A stretch of 15,243 bases of DNA from Prevotella sp. (GTDB taxonomy: Bacteria > Bacteroidota > Bacteroidia > Bacteroidales > Bacteroidaceae). Positions 1 to 6,855 of this stretch are shown here, in pieces. A model generated the notes under the pieces. It saw only the letters and a program-made list of their open reading frames with translations. It did no database searches and was not told the DNA's origin. Numbering within the stretch: position 1 is the stretch's first letter; every line of letters starts with the position of its first letter. Location of the stretch: positions 1-15,243 of the forward strand of contig JAGAPI010000017.1 in assembly GCA_017623335.1 (NCBI GenBank), given 5' to 3'. Both the position numbers and the translations under genes were made by a program.

Positions 1-209
1 ATCATGCCTGTGCCGGGAATACCCACACCCATGGCATTCTTTATGATGTTGCCACTGAGGCAAGCCTCTATCTTCTCTGGAGTGTGACCGAGCAGCTCCG
101 TGGCACGTGCCGTGCAAAGAGCCACCGCCATAGGCTCAGTACAGCCTATGGCAGGGACTACCTCCTTATTGATAAGTGTTATTATCTGATTTCTAACGTC
201 TTGTTCCAT
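1..209 (-). CDS. UPF0597 / L-cysteine desulfidase family protein (CyuA/YhaM-like), N-terminal part only
   Basis: Reading leftwards from the ATG at 207-209, 69 codons are visible before the window ends, so the C-terminal majority is missing. The fragment matches the start of the UPF0597 (YhaM/CyuA) family: VVPAIGCTEP at residues 17-26 and GNIIKNAMGVGIPGTGM at 53-69. Family members are cytoplasmic iron-sulfur enzymes that desulfurate L-cysteine to pyruvate, ammonia and sulfide, and are related to the iron-sulfur serine dehydratases; Cys23 in GCTEP is the expected cluster ligand. The gene lies 59 bp downstream of dsbD on the same strand and could be read from the same transcript, as I see no terminator or clear TAnnTTTG box in the gap. 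An out-of-frame ATG at 214-216 is ignored. The family call is strong; the exact substrate (cysteine or serine) cannot be fixed from this fragment. Confidence 0.85.
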   Translation of the reverse strand, partial: MEQDVRNQIITLINKEVVPAIGCTEPMAVALCTARATELLGHTPEKIEACLSGNIIKNAMGVGIPGTGM

Positions 210-268
210 TATTCATTGTAGTTAACTTCGTTGATTATAGGCTACACCCCGGAAGAACTTAAGCAAGC

Positions 269-2329
269 TCAGTTCTTCTCTTGGTTTGCACTATAATTAT
301 CAAGTCCTCTCTGCAGGAATTTCAGATACTCTGGAATATCCTCGTTGTAAGAGCGTGTGGTGTTAAGCGGATGACCAGCGTTATCAAGCAGCACATAGCA
401 GGGCTGGGTGTTCTCACCCACCTTGATGCGCTGCAGATAGCTCCAGCGGTCGCCCTTGGTGCGCAGAGTGCGCTTCTGTCCGTTCTCCTCCACCTCAATT
501 GGCTCCTTCAACGGTGTCTTATCATCAACATATAGAGAGATGAGAACATACTTGTCGTTGAGGATGTCTGCCACCTGAGCATCAGTCCAAACGGCAGCCT
601 CCATCTTACGGCAGTTCACACAACCGAAACCGGTGAAGTCTACCATAACAGGCTTACCCATGCGGGCTGCGGCAGCCATTCCCTCTTCATAGTCAGTATA
701 TTTTGCCTCAACGGCAGTGTGCTGCAAGTTGAAGTCCTGTGTGTTCATAGGCGGTGCAAAGGCACTGATAGCCTTCAGTGGAGCGCCCCACAATCCAGGA
801 ATCATATACACTGTGAACGCAAGTGAGAACATACCGATGAAGAACTGTGGCACGTTGGTGCGATGCTCGGGATCATCGTGCGGGAACTTCAGCCATCCCA
901 TGAGATAAATGCCAAGCAGACCGAAGATTACAATCCACAGAGAGATGAACACCTCGCGGTCGAGGATATGCCATCCGTAAGCCAGATCGGCAACCGACAG
1001 GAACTTCAGGGCAAATGCAAGCTCAATAAATCCGAGTGTAACCTTTATCACATTCATCCATCCTCCCGACTTAGGAGCCGACTTAAGCAGCGAGGGGAAC
1101 ATGGCAAACAGAGTGAAAGGTATGGCAAGCGCAATGGCAAAGCCAAGCATACCGATGGTAGGAGCAACGATGCTGCCCTGTGTGCTCACAGCCACAAGCA
1201 GGAACCCGATGATGGGACCAGTGCAGGAGAAACTTACAAGCGTGAGCGTGAAAGCCATGAGGAATATGCTGATGATTCCGCTTGTATTATCCGACTTGGC
1301 GTCAATCTTATTGCTCCATGACGACGGCAGTGTGATTTCAAACGCACCGAAGAACGAGGCGGCAAATACTACCAAAAGGAGACAGAACAGAATGTTGAAC
1401 ACAGCATTGGTGCTGAGGGCATTGAGCGCCGAGGCACCGAACAGCAATGTAACGATAAGACCTAACAGCACATAGATAACAACGATTGAGATACCATAGG
1501 TGGTAGCCTCGCGGATAGCTTTCGAGCGGTCCTTGTTACGCTTCAGGAAGAAGCTCACCGTCATAGGAATAATAGGCCATACACACGGAGTGAGCAATGC
1601 AAGGAATCCTCCCACAAAACCTGCAAAAAATATGTACAAGAGCGAATCGTTTCCCTTGGCACTATCGGTCTCAAGCATTTTAAGCTCGTCGATAACAGGA
1701 GTCCAAAGGTCACCGCCGTCAATTGTTGCGGCAACAACAGCGGCAGTGTCAACTGCCGCACTGTCAGCAACTGCGGTCTCTGCAACTGCAAGCTGTTCAG
1801 ACTCTTCAACCTTATTTTCATCGGCTTTCTTCTCATCGACCTTTGCCTCGTCTTTCTTATCACCCTCGAAAGCAGGAGCCTTGCCCGACTTCTTCAGTGC
1901 TATCTCCGACGGAGGCATACACGACTCATCGTTGCATGCACCATATTCCAGATAGCAGTCAATATTATAGTCTGCCTTGGTGAATTTCACTTTCTGCACA
2001 AATGTGGCAGAGCCTTCAAAAAACCGCAACACCATGCCAAACATGGCATCATGCTGCTTTATTTCCTTACTACGTGGAGTAAGTTTGCCAACAGTCTGCA
2101 CACCGTCCATCTTAACGGCATTAAACGTGGCACTGATAGGACCGCTGTCGCCCATGTCAGTACTGTAGACATGCCATCCGGCATCAATACTCATGGTAAA
2201 CACAATCTCAGCCTCATTGCCTTTAAGCATCTTAAGCGAAGCTGAACCGTGCACCGGATTTGCCATCTGTGCACTGGCAGTCATAAACACTGCCAACAGC
2301 GCAAAAATAATTGCATTAATTCGTTTCAT
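269..2329 (-). CDS. dsbD: Thiol:disulfide interchange protein DsbD (protein-disulfide reductase)
   Basis: DsbD moves electrons from cytoplasmic thioredoxin across the inner membrane to periplasmic thiol proteins. With the start at MKRINAIIF the product has 686 residues. A signal peptide (1-20) ends at TASA-Q. The N-terminal periplasmic domain (about 21-150) carries GACNDESCMPP with Cys132 and Cys137, the expected redox pair. A charged Lys/Glu/Ala-rich linker spans about 155-205. The membrane domain (about 230-520) has the two buried redox cysteines, Cys249 in LLTPCVWPIIP and Cys369 in FSCTGPIIGF. The C-terminal thioredoxin-like domain carries GFGCVNCRKME with the CxxC at 570 and 573. The frame stays open to an ATG at 2371, but that adds 14 polar residues before the signal peptide, so 2329 is preferred. 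xth ends 145 bp upstream; I see no convincing promoter, so both read-through and an own weak promoter are possible. Confidence 0.95.
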   Translation of the reverse strand: MKRINAIIFALLAVFMTASAQMANPVHGSASLKMLKGNEAEIVFTMSIDAGWHVYSTDMGDSGPISATFNAVKMDGVQTVGKLTPRSKEIKQHDAMFGMVLRFFEGSATFVQKVKFTKADYNIDCYLEYGACNDESCMPPSEIALKKSGKAPAFEGDKKDEAKVDEKKADENKVEESEQLAVAETAVADSAAVDTAAVVAATIDGGDLWTPVIDELKMLETDSAKGNDSLLYIFFAGFVGGFLALLTPCVWPIIPMTVSFFLKRNKDRSKAIREATTYGISIVVIYVLLGLIVTLLFGASALNALSTNAVFNILFCLLLVVFAASFFGAFEITLPSSWSNKIDAKSDNTSGIISIFLMAFTLTLVSFSCTGPIIGFLLVAVSTQGSIVAPTIGMLGFAIALAIPFTLFAMFPSLLKSAPKSGGWMNVIKVTLGFIELAFALKFLSVADLAYGWHILDREVFISLWIVIFGLLGIYLMGWLKFPHDDPEHRTNVPQFFIGMFSLAFTVYMIPGLWGAPLKAISAFAPPMNTQDFNLQHTAVEAKYTDYEEGMAAAARMGKPVMVDFTGFGCVNCRKMEAAVWTDAQVADILNDKYVLISLYVDDKTPLKEPIEVEENGQKRTLRTKGDRWSYLQRIKVGENTQPCYVLLDNAGHPLNTTRSYNEDIPEYLKFLQRGLDNYSANQEKN

Positions 2330-2474
2330 ATTGTCAGTTTTGTATTTAATTTGTCTGTTTTGATAAACCATGATGCCTTATCACTTACATAAATATATAC
2401 GTAAAGACAACGCAAAGTGGTACTATTTCAAAAAACAAACAGGCTATTTTTTAGATTATTTATGAAAATCACTC

Positions 2475-3224
2475 CTATTCTATTACTATTTCCACAGGAC
2501 AGTGGTCACTGCCCGTCACCTCAGAATAAATCTCGGTAGACACAATCTTCGGCTCCAACCTGCTGCTTGTGAGAAAATAATCGATGCGCCAGCCAACATT
2601 CTTCTCGCGAGCATGAAAGCGGTAGCTCCACCACGAGTATTTCACCTCATCGGGATGCTGATGGCGCCACGAGTCGATAAATCCTGAGGAGAGCAGAGCC
2701 GAGAACTTATCGCGCTCCTCATCGGTGAATCCCGCGCTGCGGCGGTTGGTCTTAGGATTTTTCAGGTCTATCTCCTCATGCGCCACATTCATGTCACCAC
2801 ACACGATGACAGGCTTCACTTCATCAAGACGTTTGAGATAGGCGGCAAAGTCAGTCTCCCAACGCATACGATAGTCAAGACGCTTCAGCCCGTCCTGCGA
2901 GTTTGGTGTATATACCGTCACAAGATAGAAGTCCTGCATCTCAAGTGTTATCACACGTCCCTCATGGTCATGCTCATCAATACCGATGCCGTAGGTCACC
3001 GCCAGCGGCTCATGCTTTGTAAACACTGCCGTGCCCGAATATCCTTTCTTCTCGGCATAATTCCAGTATGACTTGTATCCGGGGAACTCTATATCCAACT
3101 GTCCTTCCTGCATCTTTGTCTCCTGCAGGCAGAAAAAATCGGCGCCTGCTTGGGCAAAGTATTCTTTGAATCCTTTACCCACACAGGCGCGCAGTCCGTT
3201 TACGTTCCAAGAAATAAAACGCAT
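2475..3224 (-). CDS. xth: Exodeoxyribonuclease III (AP endonuclease, ExoA/Xth family)
   Basis: This is a cytoplasmic Mg2+-dependent DNA-repair nuclease of the exonuclease/endonuclease/phosphatase fold. It cleaves the backbone 5' to abasic sites and removes 3' blocking groups. All family signatures are present in 249 residues, a normal length: ISWNVNGLRA (Asn7), LQETK (Glu35, metal ligand), VYTPNSQ (Tyr105), GDMNVAHEEIDL (Asp144 and Asn146), GWRIDYFL (Asp215) and GSDHCPV (Asp240, His241). It is closer to the Bacillus ExoA branch than to the longer E. coli XthA, judged from the GDMNVAHEEIDL and GWRIDYFL wording. It is the third gene of the TPR-ribH-xth run and starts 32 bp after the ribH stop, with no promoter box in the gap, so it is probably co-transcribed. 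The stop lies 145 bp before the dsbD start. Confidence 0.95.
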   Translation of the reverse strand: MRFISWNVNGLRACVGKGFKEYFAQAGADFFCLQETKMQEGQLDIEFPGYKSYWNYAEKKGYSGTAVFTKHEPLAVTYGIGIDEHDHEGRVITLEMQDFYLVTVYTPNSQDGLKRLDYRMRWETDFAAYLKRLDEVKPVIVCGDMNVAHEEIDLKNPKTNRRSAGFTDEERDKFSALLSSGFIDSWRHQHPDEVKYSWWSYRFHAREKNVGWRIDYFLTSSRLEPKIVSTEIYSEVTGSDHCPVEIVIE

Positions 3225-3256
3225 TTGTTATGCTTGTATGAAATTGAATGTATCTT

Positions 3257-3733
3257 TTAAAATTTTGCCATCTTGATGGCATCTATGGCACACTCATCAC
3301 CCTTATTGCCGAGTTTTCCGCCGCAACGGTCGAGAGCCTGCTGCAGGTTCTCACAAGTGAGCAGTCCGTAAATCACAGGAATGTTGCTTGTGAGGTTCAG
3401 CTGGGCTATGCCTTGTGTCACACCCTGACAGATGTAGTCAAAATGTGGAGTGTCACCACGGATAACACATCCCAAGACAATCACCGCATCATAAATATCG
3501 TTGAGAGTCATCTGATGCGCACCATATATCAGCTCAAAGCTTCCAGGCACAGTCTTCACCCTTATGTTCTCAGGCAAAGCTCCGTGCTTTTCAAGAGTTG
3601 TGAGCGCACCGTTTAGCAGCGCGCCCGTAACTTCCTGATTCCACTCTGCCACAACTATGGCAAAATTCATATTGCTTGCGTCGGGTACTGACTTAAAGTC
3701 ATAGTCCGACAGGTTGTGCATAGCAGTTGCCAT
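3257..3733 (-). CDS. ribH: 6,7-dimethyl-8-ribityllumazine synthase
   Basis: RibH performs the penultimate step of riboflavin synthesis, condensing 5-amino-6-ribitylamino-uracil with 3,4-dihydroxy-2-butanone 4-phosphate in the cytoplasm. At 158 residues it has the usual length and all motifs: AEWN near 30 (substrate stacking Trp31), VPGSFEL at 62-68, [15 protein letters not shown] at 88-102 with the catalytic His97, VIYGLLT at 120-126, and [13 protein letters not shown] at 135-147 with the phosphate-binding Arg. The family often has Ala where this protein has Cys148; this looks neutral. The ATG overlaps the stop of the upstream TPR gene by one base (TAATG), indicating translational coupling. 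No other riboflavin gene is nearby, so this is an isolated rib locus. Confidence 0.97.
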   Translation of the reverse strand: MATAMHNLSDYDFKSVPDASNMNFAIVVAEWNQEVTGALLNGALTTLEKHGALPENIRVKTVPGSFELIYGAHQMTLNDIYDAVIVLGCVIRGDTPHFDYICQGVTQGIAQLNLTSNIPVIYGLLTCENLQQALDRCGGKLGNKGDECAIDAIKMAKF

Positions 3734-4407
3734 TATTTTGTGACACGCTCTATATACTTGTCAATAGTCTGATAAGCCATTGAGTTGAAGTACTTGTCCT
3801 TCACCTCCTGATAGCACTTCAAAGCCTCGTCAGCCTTGCCCTGGCTCTCAAGAATCTCACCAGCCTGAATGAGGAATGTCGGAGAGAGAGAGTTGTTGTC
3901 GGCTTTCTTCGCAGCACTCTTCAGACAGCTTACAGCCTTGTCCAACTGGTTCAAGTGAGCATAGACATTGCCAAGAGCAGCCTCTGCAGCAGGGCTGATC
4001 ATCTGGTCGTCCTGTGCGCTGAATTTCTCGATGCAGTTGGCAGCCTCCTGCCACTTGCCTGTCTGTGCATAGCAAAGACCGGCATAGAGGTTTGCAAGAT
4101 TGCCGGCATCTGTAGAGCTGTACTCGCTTGCAACTGCCTCAAATCCGGGGAAGTCTTTCTTGTCACCCTTCAGAGCCTTCTCAAAGTCACCGTTGTTGAA
4201 ATAGTCCTGCCCCTTTGCGAGGATGGTGCTTGCCTTTGCCTCACGTGGAGCGGCGATGTAGTTCTTGTAAACTATCGCACCTGCAATGATTACTACTACG
4301 GCTACAACGCCGCCAATAATTGCTTTTTTGTACTTCAGGAACAAAGATTCCTGCACGTTCAGAGTCTCCTCAACAGGAGCACTCTGGTTAATGTTTTCTT
4401 TTGCCAT
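3733..4407 (-). CDS. Membrane-anchored tetratricopeptide-repeat protein (YfgM-like topology)
   Basis: The 224-residue product has a short cytoplasmic N-terminus (1-27), one hydrophobic segment (about 28-48, [14 protein letters not shown]) and a soluble helical part. The latter shows TPR-like helix pairs around 58-82 ([14 protein letters not shown]), 104-130 ([16 protein letters not shown]), 139-165 ([16 protein letters not shown]) and 176-205 ([17 protein letters not shown]). This single-TM-then-TPR layout resembles YfgM/BamD-like ancillary proteins that assist inner-membrane or periplasmic protein complexes, but no specific partner can be named. It is the first gene of the TPR-ribH-xth operon. 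It has a clear promoter about 100 bp upstream and a hairpin in its leader. The stop codon overlaps the ribH start. Domain architecture is certain; function is not. Confidence 0.85.
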   Translation of the reverse strand: MAKENINQSAPVEETLNVQESLFLKYKKAIIGGVVAVVVIIAGAIVYKNYIAAPREAKASTILAKGQDYFNNGDFEKALKGDKKDFPGFEAVASEYSSTDAGNLANLYAGLCYAQTGKWQEAANCIEKFSAQDDQMISPAAEAALGNVYAHLNQLDKAVSCLKSAAKKADNNSLSPTFLIQAGEILESQGKADEALKCYQEVKDKYFNSMAYQTIDKYIERVTK

Positions 4408-4469
4408 TATTATTTTTAATTTTTTCTTATTTCCCTGGTTTGTTTTTTACTGTGTGCATCAATATACGA

Positions 4470-4489
4470 TGGGCATTGTATTATGCCCA
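4470..4489 (-). other. Hairpin in the 5' leader of the TPR-ribH-xth mRNA
   Basis: TGGGCAT (minus strand, 4489-4483) and ATGCCCA (4476-4470) form a perfect 7-bp stem around a six-base AATACA loop. It lies just inside the predicted transcript, 10-30 nt from the predicted start site. It could protect the 5' end or bind a regulator. No U-run follows, so it is not a classical terminator. Confidence 0.5.
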
Positions 4490-4504
4490 CTATAAAATGC
4501 TGTG

Positions 4505-4536
4505 CAAAATTACAAAAAAAAATTCACACAATCAAA
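4505..4536 (-). promoter_or_regulatory. Bacteroidota-type promoter of the TPR-ribH-xth operon
   Basis: On the minus strand TTTG (4536-4533) is followed after exactly 20 bases by TAATTTTG (4512-4505), a perfect match to the primary sigma factor consensus of Bacteroidota (TTTG near -33, TAnnTTTG near -7). Transcription would start near 4498, leaving a leader of about 90 nt before the ATG at 4407. Confidence 0.8.
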
Positions 4537-4608
4537 AAAAAGTGATGTTTTTTTGTTTTTTAGCTGTTTTTTTAAATGGAAATACCTATCTGGCATAATT
4601 TTCCTGCT

Positions 4609-4660
4609 CCTACTACCTAATTCTACTCTTCCTACCTCAATCCCCTAAATCCTACAAGCC
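4609..4660. repeat. Degenerate AGG/TAGGA-type low-complexity repeat overlapping a stop codon
   Basis: On the minus strand this stretch reads as imperfect reiterations of AGGATT, AGGGGATTGAGG, AGGAAGAGTAG and AGGTAGTAGGAG. It covers the last codons and the TAG stop (4634-4632) of the plug-domain gene and runs about 20 bases beyond. The unit is too decayed to define a period. Confidence 0.4.
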
Positions 4661-5870
4661 TCCAAGTTCTCGCGCCCGTACCTTTATAATATATATACGC
4701 CTGATAGCTGTTCTCTGTCTGGTAATATGAGCCTTCAGTCTTTGCCGCCTGTCCGTTTTCAGCTGTAAACATATAATTATAGTATCCCAATTTCTGCATT
4801 ATCCGCACCGAATAGGTCTGTGTGGCGCTGTCATACTCCATGGCATAACGGCTCTTGTCGGCATCAGTGGTCCACATGCCGTCAATACTTAATGGTCCAA
4901 CATACGGACTATGCAGCTCATAGTTCACAAACACATACTCACAGGTATAGTCAATCTCGGTATTGTCGCTGTTGCGTATAAAGAATGCGCCGTTTGCATC
5001 CTCATCATACAGATAGTTGTCACTCTGCTGACAGGCAAACGGATAAACCTGATAGCTGCCGCCGTCCCAAAAGATATTGTCGATGCCCATTGTGGGATGC
5101 GACACATCGAGAATCTCAAACTTATGATATTCATTGCCTCCGGGAAATATCAGGCTTTTATTGTGCTGCCACTCCAGTCCACGGTTGTTCCGGAAGTTGT
5201 AGCGCACTCCCCTGCGTGCAGTTTCATCACGGTTGTTCTGTGTCACCACAAGCATCAGTTCCTCATCGGGATTGGTAATGTTCACACTGCCGTAGTCAAG
5301 CTTCACACTTATCTGCTGGTGGCTCTTGTTCACGTCTATGTCGGTGTTTGATGTCATTGTCATGCTCATTGCCATAAGCGGTTCAAGCACACGGAACCTC
5401 ACCTCTGCCACCACCTCGCCGCCATTGTCCTCATCACAAATCTTCATACGGTAGTTGCCGCTCATCTTCACCGAGCAGCGGCTGTCGGGAAACTCCAGAC
5501 TATAGTGAGTGTAAAGCACATTGGTGTTTATGGAATTCTGCATGTTGTCGATTGTCAAACCGTTGAAGCCGTCAAGCCAGTCGCTCTCAAAAATATCCTC
5601 AGAAGTGCTCCAGTCGTTCTCGCAATGCTCTATACGATAGACATAGCGGTGATAATCGTGCGACATTTCGTCAAATCCCACCCGCATCACGTCATTGGTG
5701 CCGAGCACGAGAAGCGGCTCCGACAGCCAGTCGTTGTTCACCACCGATGTGAGCGTCTTTATGTTGTCCGAATAAATTATATTCTTTGCCGCCACAGTCA
5801 TACCTGCGCACCAAAGCGCCACCACCAACAGCGGTAATGTCCATTTTGCCTTTATTGTCATTATATTCAT
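4632..5870 (-). CDS. Type IX secretion system plug-domain protein (formerly DUF5103)
   Basis: The 412-residue product starts with a signal peptide (1-28, ending TVAA-K). It is recognisably the T9SS plug / DUF5103 family: YRIEHCENDW at 78-87 (the family's YxxxHCxxDW motif), SGNYRMKICDED at 137-148, GPLSIDGMW at 325-333, YYNYMF at 363-368, and a C-terminal TEGSYYQTENSYQAYIYY at 378-395 running into ARTWRLVG. In Flavobacterium the plug protein closes the periplasmic side of the SprA outer-membrane translocon; in Bacteroidales homologues are usually annotated on domain only, so the translocon role is inferred. An alternative start is the ATG three codons in (5861). The final RGLR residues lie in a purine-rich repeat and may be an acquired extension. 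The gene is divergent from the DUF5715 gene. Confidence 0.87.
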   Translation of the reverse strand: MNIMTIKAKWTLPLLVVALWCAGMTVAAKNIIYSDNIKTLTSVVNNDWLSEPLLVLGTNDVMRVGFDEMSHDYHRYVYRIEHCENDWSTSEDIFESDWLDGFNGLTIDNMQNSINTNVLYTHYSLEFPDSRCSVKMSGNYRMKICDEDNGGEVVAEVRFRVLEPLMAMSMTMTSNTDIDVNKSHQQISVKLDYGSVNITNPDEELMLVVTQNNRDETARRGVRYNFRNNRGLEWQHNKSLIFPGGNEYHKFEILDVSHPTMGIDNIFWDGGSYQVYPFACQQSDNYLYDEDANGAFFIRNSDNTEIDYTCEYVFVNYELHSPYVGPLSIDGMWTTDADKSRYAMEYDSATQTYSVRIMQKLGYYNYMFTAENGQAAKTEGSYYQTENSYQAYIYYKGTGARTWRLVGFRGLR

Positions 5871-5886
5871 ATCGGTTTTGTTGGCG

Positions 5887-5917
5887 CAAAGTTAGAACTT
5901 TTTTGCCTATCTTACAA
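5887..5917 (-). promoter_or_regulatory. Promoter of the T9SS plug-domain gene
   Basis: On the minus strand TTG (5917-5915) lies exactly 20 bases before TAACTTTG (5894-5887), a perfect TAnnTTTG box. The start codon at 5870 is only 16 bases downstream, implying a leader of about 10 nt. If transcription begins slightly further downstream, the second ATG at 5861 would be used. Confidence 0.75.
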
Positions 5918-5931
5918 GTTTTACAAAACTT
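5916..5931. promoter_or_regulatory. Palindrome between divergent promoters (possible operator)
   Basis: AAGTTTT and AAAACTT form 7-bp arms separated by two bases. The site overlaps the -33 element of the leftward promoter (5915-5917) and ends six bases before the -7 box of the rightward promoter (5937-5944). It is placed where one bound dimer could affect both genes. The binding role is inferred; the region is AT-rich, so chance is possible. Confidence 0.45.
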
Positions 5932-5936
5932 TTTTG

Positions 5937-5944
5937 TAATTTTG
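5937..5944 (+). promoter_or_regulatory. -7 box of the promoter for the DUF5715-ispE operon
   Basis: TAATTTTG is a perfect TAnnTTTG box 23 bases before the ATG at 5968, giving a leader of roughly 15-18 nt. At the ideal 20-base distance there is no TTTG; the palindrome occupies that space, which suggests a weak or activator-dependent promoter. Confidence 0.65.
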
Positions 5945-5967
5945 CACAAAAATTTCTCTGTTACTCA

Positions 5968-6816
5968 ATGGAAAAGATAACGAAAAAACAATATACCCGC
6001 TGGTTTTTCACCGTTGTTGCCGTACTTGCCGTAATCCGTGCAGCCATCATCGCACTTAGCAACTACAGCAATGCGGCAACGGCAGATGTCCCCCAAGACA
6101 CTCTGACTGCGCCAGCCACCACCCAAGCCCCAGCCAGCGCCAAAGCCGCCACAACAGCTGCGCCAGCCACCGCTTCTGTAGTTTCGCAACAAGAAACAAA
6201 GGACAGCCTCCTTGCTGCCAACGAAGCGCCGATATTCACAGGCAAGAAGCATCCCATATACAGTGTGCCGACATTCAAGAACACCTTCCCCGACATGCAG
6301 GATGTTCAGATTGCGGCAGCGCTGAAGCACGGAGTGAAGTCGGTTGAAAACCGTGAGGATGCCGAGCACCGCAAGAAAGAACTTGTATATGTCGGCGCAA
6401 ATCCATATTTCCACATCGACCGCCTCAACTGGAGCATTCCCTATCTTGTGCCACGTGCATCGGTACTGGTGCAGGACATCGGCAAGGCGTTCTTCGACAG
6501 CCTGTATGTGAAACATATTCCCATGCACAAGATTATCCTCACAAGCCTGCTGCGCACAAAAGATGACATACAGAAACTGCAGCAGCGTAATGTCAACGCC
6601 ACCGACAACAGCTGCCACCTTTACGGCACCACTGTGGATATATGCTACAACCGTTACCTCACCGTCAGCGACCCTGACGGCAAACCGCGCCGCAAAGTGC
6701 AGAACGATACTCTGAAATGGGTGCTGAGCGAAGTGCTCAGGGATTTCCGCGAACAACAACGCTGCTACGTGAAGTACGAAGTGAAGCAAGGCTGTTTCCA
6801 CATTACGGTAAGGTAA
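5968..6816 (+). CDS. DUF5715 family protein, peptidase-M15-like
   Basis: The 282-residue product has one N-terminal membrane or uncleaved signal segment (about 12-30), then an Ala/Thr/Pro-rich linker (36-75) and a globular part. I recognise it as the Bacteroidota DUF5715 family. The C-terminal half carries the marks of M15-type D,D-peptidases: TSLLRT at 192-197 (family SxxR), SCHLYGTTVDI at 215-225 matching SxHxxGxxxD with zinc ligands His217 and Asp224, and CFHITV at 276-281 where His278 fits the third ligand. M15 enzymes cut peptidoglycan stem peptides, so a periplasmic, membrane-tethered role in wall metabolism is inferred, not shown. The usual catalytic ExxH glutamate is not obvious (Gln274 is at that spacing; Glu271 is near). 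ispE follows 39 bp downstream. It is divergent from the plug-domain gene. Confidence 0.8.
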   Translation: MEKITKKQYTRWFFTVVAVLAVIRAAIIALSNYSNAATADVPQDTLTAPATTQAPASAKAATTAAPATASVVSQQETKDSLLAANEAPIFTGKKHPIYSVPTFKNTFPDMQDVQIAAALKHGVKSVENREDAEHRKKELVYVGANPYFHIDRLNWSIPYLVPRASVLVQDIGKAFFDSLYVKHIPMHKIILTSLLRTKDDIQKLQQRNVNATDNSCHLYGTTVDICYNRYLTVSDPDGKPRRKVQNDTLKWVLSEVLRDFREQQRCYVKYEVKQGCFHITVR

Positions 6817-6841
6817 GTGAAGAATGAAGAGTGAAGAATGA
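6817..6841 (+). repeat. Tandem 14-bp repeat between DUF5715 gene and ispE
   Basis: GTGAAGAATGA occurs at 6817-6827 and again at 6831-6841, directly after the stop codon (6814-6816), a period of 14 bases with AGA between. It fills most of the 39-bp gap before ispE and is not a promoter or terminator by its sequence. Confidence 0.7.
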
Positions 6842-6855
6842 ATTAAATAAAAAAG

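Noticed and set aside
863..1955. Several open frames on the plus strand opposite dsbD
   Set aside because: Low-complexity Ser/Ala/Lys-rich products that are antisense to a certain gene.
2330..2371. Upstream ATG that would extend DsbD by 14 residues
   Set aside because: The extension is polar and precedes a well-formed signal peptide that starts at the ATG at 2329.
4408..4500. Possible FMN riboswitch before the operon containing ribH
   Set aside because: The predicted leader is only about 90 nt, AT-rich, with a single small hairpin, and ribH is the second gene; no FMN-aptamer features are seen.
5965..6801. 278-codon open frame on the minus strand opposite the DUF5715 gene
   Set aside because: It mirrors the codon pattern of the recognised plus-strand gene, has Cys/Val/His-rich composition typical of an antisense shadow, and matches no family.
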